From assembly GCA_021773365.1 (NCBI GenBank), contig JAJFKF010000145.1, forward strand, positions 24,290 to 88,289: a stretch of 64,000 bases of DNA, given 5' to 3'. Under the pieces are notes generated by a model that had not been told where the DNA came from, did not search any database, and was given only the letters and a program-made list of their open reading frames with translations. This DNA comes from Gammaproteobacteria bacterium. GTDB lineage: Bacteria > Pseudomonadota > Gammaproteobacteria > Steroidobacterales > Steroidobacteraceae. A program made the position numbers and the translations under genes. Below, in pieces: positions 63,567 to 64,000 of the stretch (the stretch's first letter is position 1; every line of letters starts with the position of its first letter).

Positions 63567-64000
63567 TATTCAACGGCCGCGGCGTCTGGGCCCTGTACAG
63601 CTTCGAAATGGCACGCGCCCTGCGCACGCTGATGCAGAGCCTGCTGGCGCCGGTGATCACCACCTCGCTGTACTTCGTGGTGTTCGGCGCGGCCATCGGC
63701 TCGCGCATGGCGGCAATGGACGGGGTGGACTACGGCGCCTTCATCGTGCCCGGGCTGATCATGCTCACGCTGCTGACGATGAGCATCTCCAATGCCTCCT
63801 TCGGCATCTACTTTCCGCGCTTCACGGGCACGATCTACGAGATACTTTCAGCGCCGATTTCCTATCTGGAGACCGTCCTGGCGTATGTGGGAGCAGCGGC
63901 CACCAAGTCAGTGGTTCTGGGACTGGTCATCCTGGCCACGGCCGGGCTGTTCGTACCGCTGCACATTGAACATCCGGTGTGGATGGTCGCCTTCCTGCTG
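63563..64000 (+). CDS. ABC-2 type permease (partial, runs off right edge)
   Basis: The first 146 codons of an ABC-2 membrane protein, starting in an ATGA overlap with the ATPase gene. A cytoplasmic start ([20 protein letters not shown]) leads to hydrophobic segments [20 protein letters not shown] and [19 protein letters not shown] conserved [20 protein letters not shown] follows, as in YadH-like permeases. The C-terminal membrane segments lie beyond the window. Confidence 0.88.
   Translation, partial: MIFNGRGVWALYSFEMARALRTLMQSLLAPVITTSLYFVVFGAAIGSRMAAMDGVDYGAFIVPGLIMLTLLTMSISNASFGIYFPRFTGTIYEILSAPISYLETVLAYVGAAATKSVVLGLVILATAGLFVPLHIEHPVWMVAFLL

Overview
The window is high-GC gammaproteobacterial chromosome. 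The housekeeping order ispB / rplU-rpmA-obg / rpsT / murJ-ribF-ileS-lspA-ispH with minor type IV pilin genes beside it is the arrangement known from Pseudomonas and Xanthomonadales relatives. The many STN-domain TonB-dependent receptors paired with FecI/FecR suggest a xanthomonad, Nevskia or Steroidobacter-like lineage. That placement is inference; no rRNA is present.

Layout. 1-18630: an array of FecI-type sigma factor / FecR anti-sigma / TonB receptor modules (four sigma-FecR pairs, three full receptors). It contains fossil scraps of at least one more FecR and two receptors and is broken by an IS5-family element (12049-13521). 18694-19215: tRNA-Thr(CGT) and a Fur-superfamily regulator. 19416-22057: minor pilin genes fimT-pilV-pilW-pilX, followed by a DUF4160 scrap. 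22184-32256: core genes ispH, lspA, ileS, ribF, murJ, rpsT, obg, rpmA, rplU, ispB. 32375-34473: tRNA-Pro(CGG) followed by an islet of decayed or orphan genes and a secreted double TonB_C protein. 34943-37678: an LpxO-like hydroxylase and an erythromycin-esterase-family protein. 37701-42733: a fourth complete receptor with divergent sigma-FecR. 42730-48125: a thioredoxin-like protein, an LPG-synthase-type membrane protein, an AsnB-type amidotransferase and an ArnT/PMT-type glycosyltransferase, probably envelope modification. 48236-55839: a sigma-FecR-receptor set running in one direction, continued by a TlpA-like lipoprotein and a beta-lactamase-fold hydrolase. 56002-58146: a VOC/cupin protein and an orphan AbiEi antitoxin. 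58320-60547: a three-gene electron-transfer set: monoheme cytochrome c, a Cyc2-like fused cytochrome-porin and a Tat-exported HiPIP. 60625-64000: gamma-glutamyltransferase and an ABC-2 exporter running off the right edge.

How it fits together. Each FecR has a cytoplasmic helical N-terminus, one membrane segment and a periplasmic FecR domain, and each receptor has a periplasmic STN domain. This is the FecA-FecR-FecI surface-signalling design: an outer-membrane substrate releases a sigma factor that switches on its own uptake receptor. The receptors are close paralogs, so the array looks like local duplication, divergence and loss. The intergenic regions between divergent receptor and sigma genes each carry a different inverted repeat plus a shared ACTAYCC-type motif. 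The most notable non-array locus is the cytochrome / Cyc2-like / HiPIP set, whose parts match those used by neutrophilic and acidophilic Fe(II) oxidisers for electron transfer across the outer membrane.
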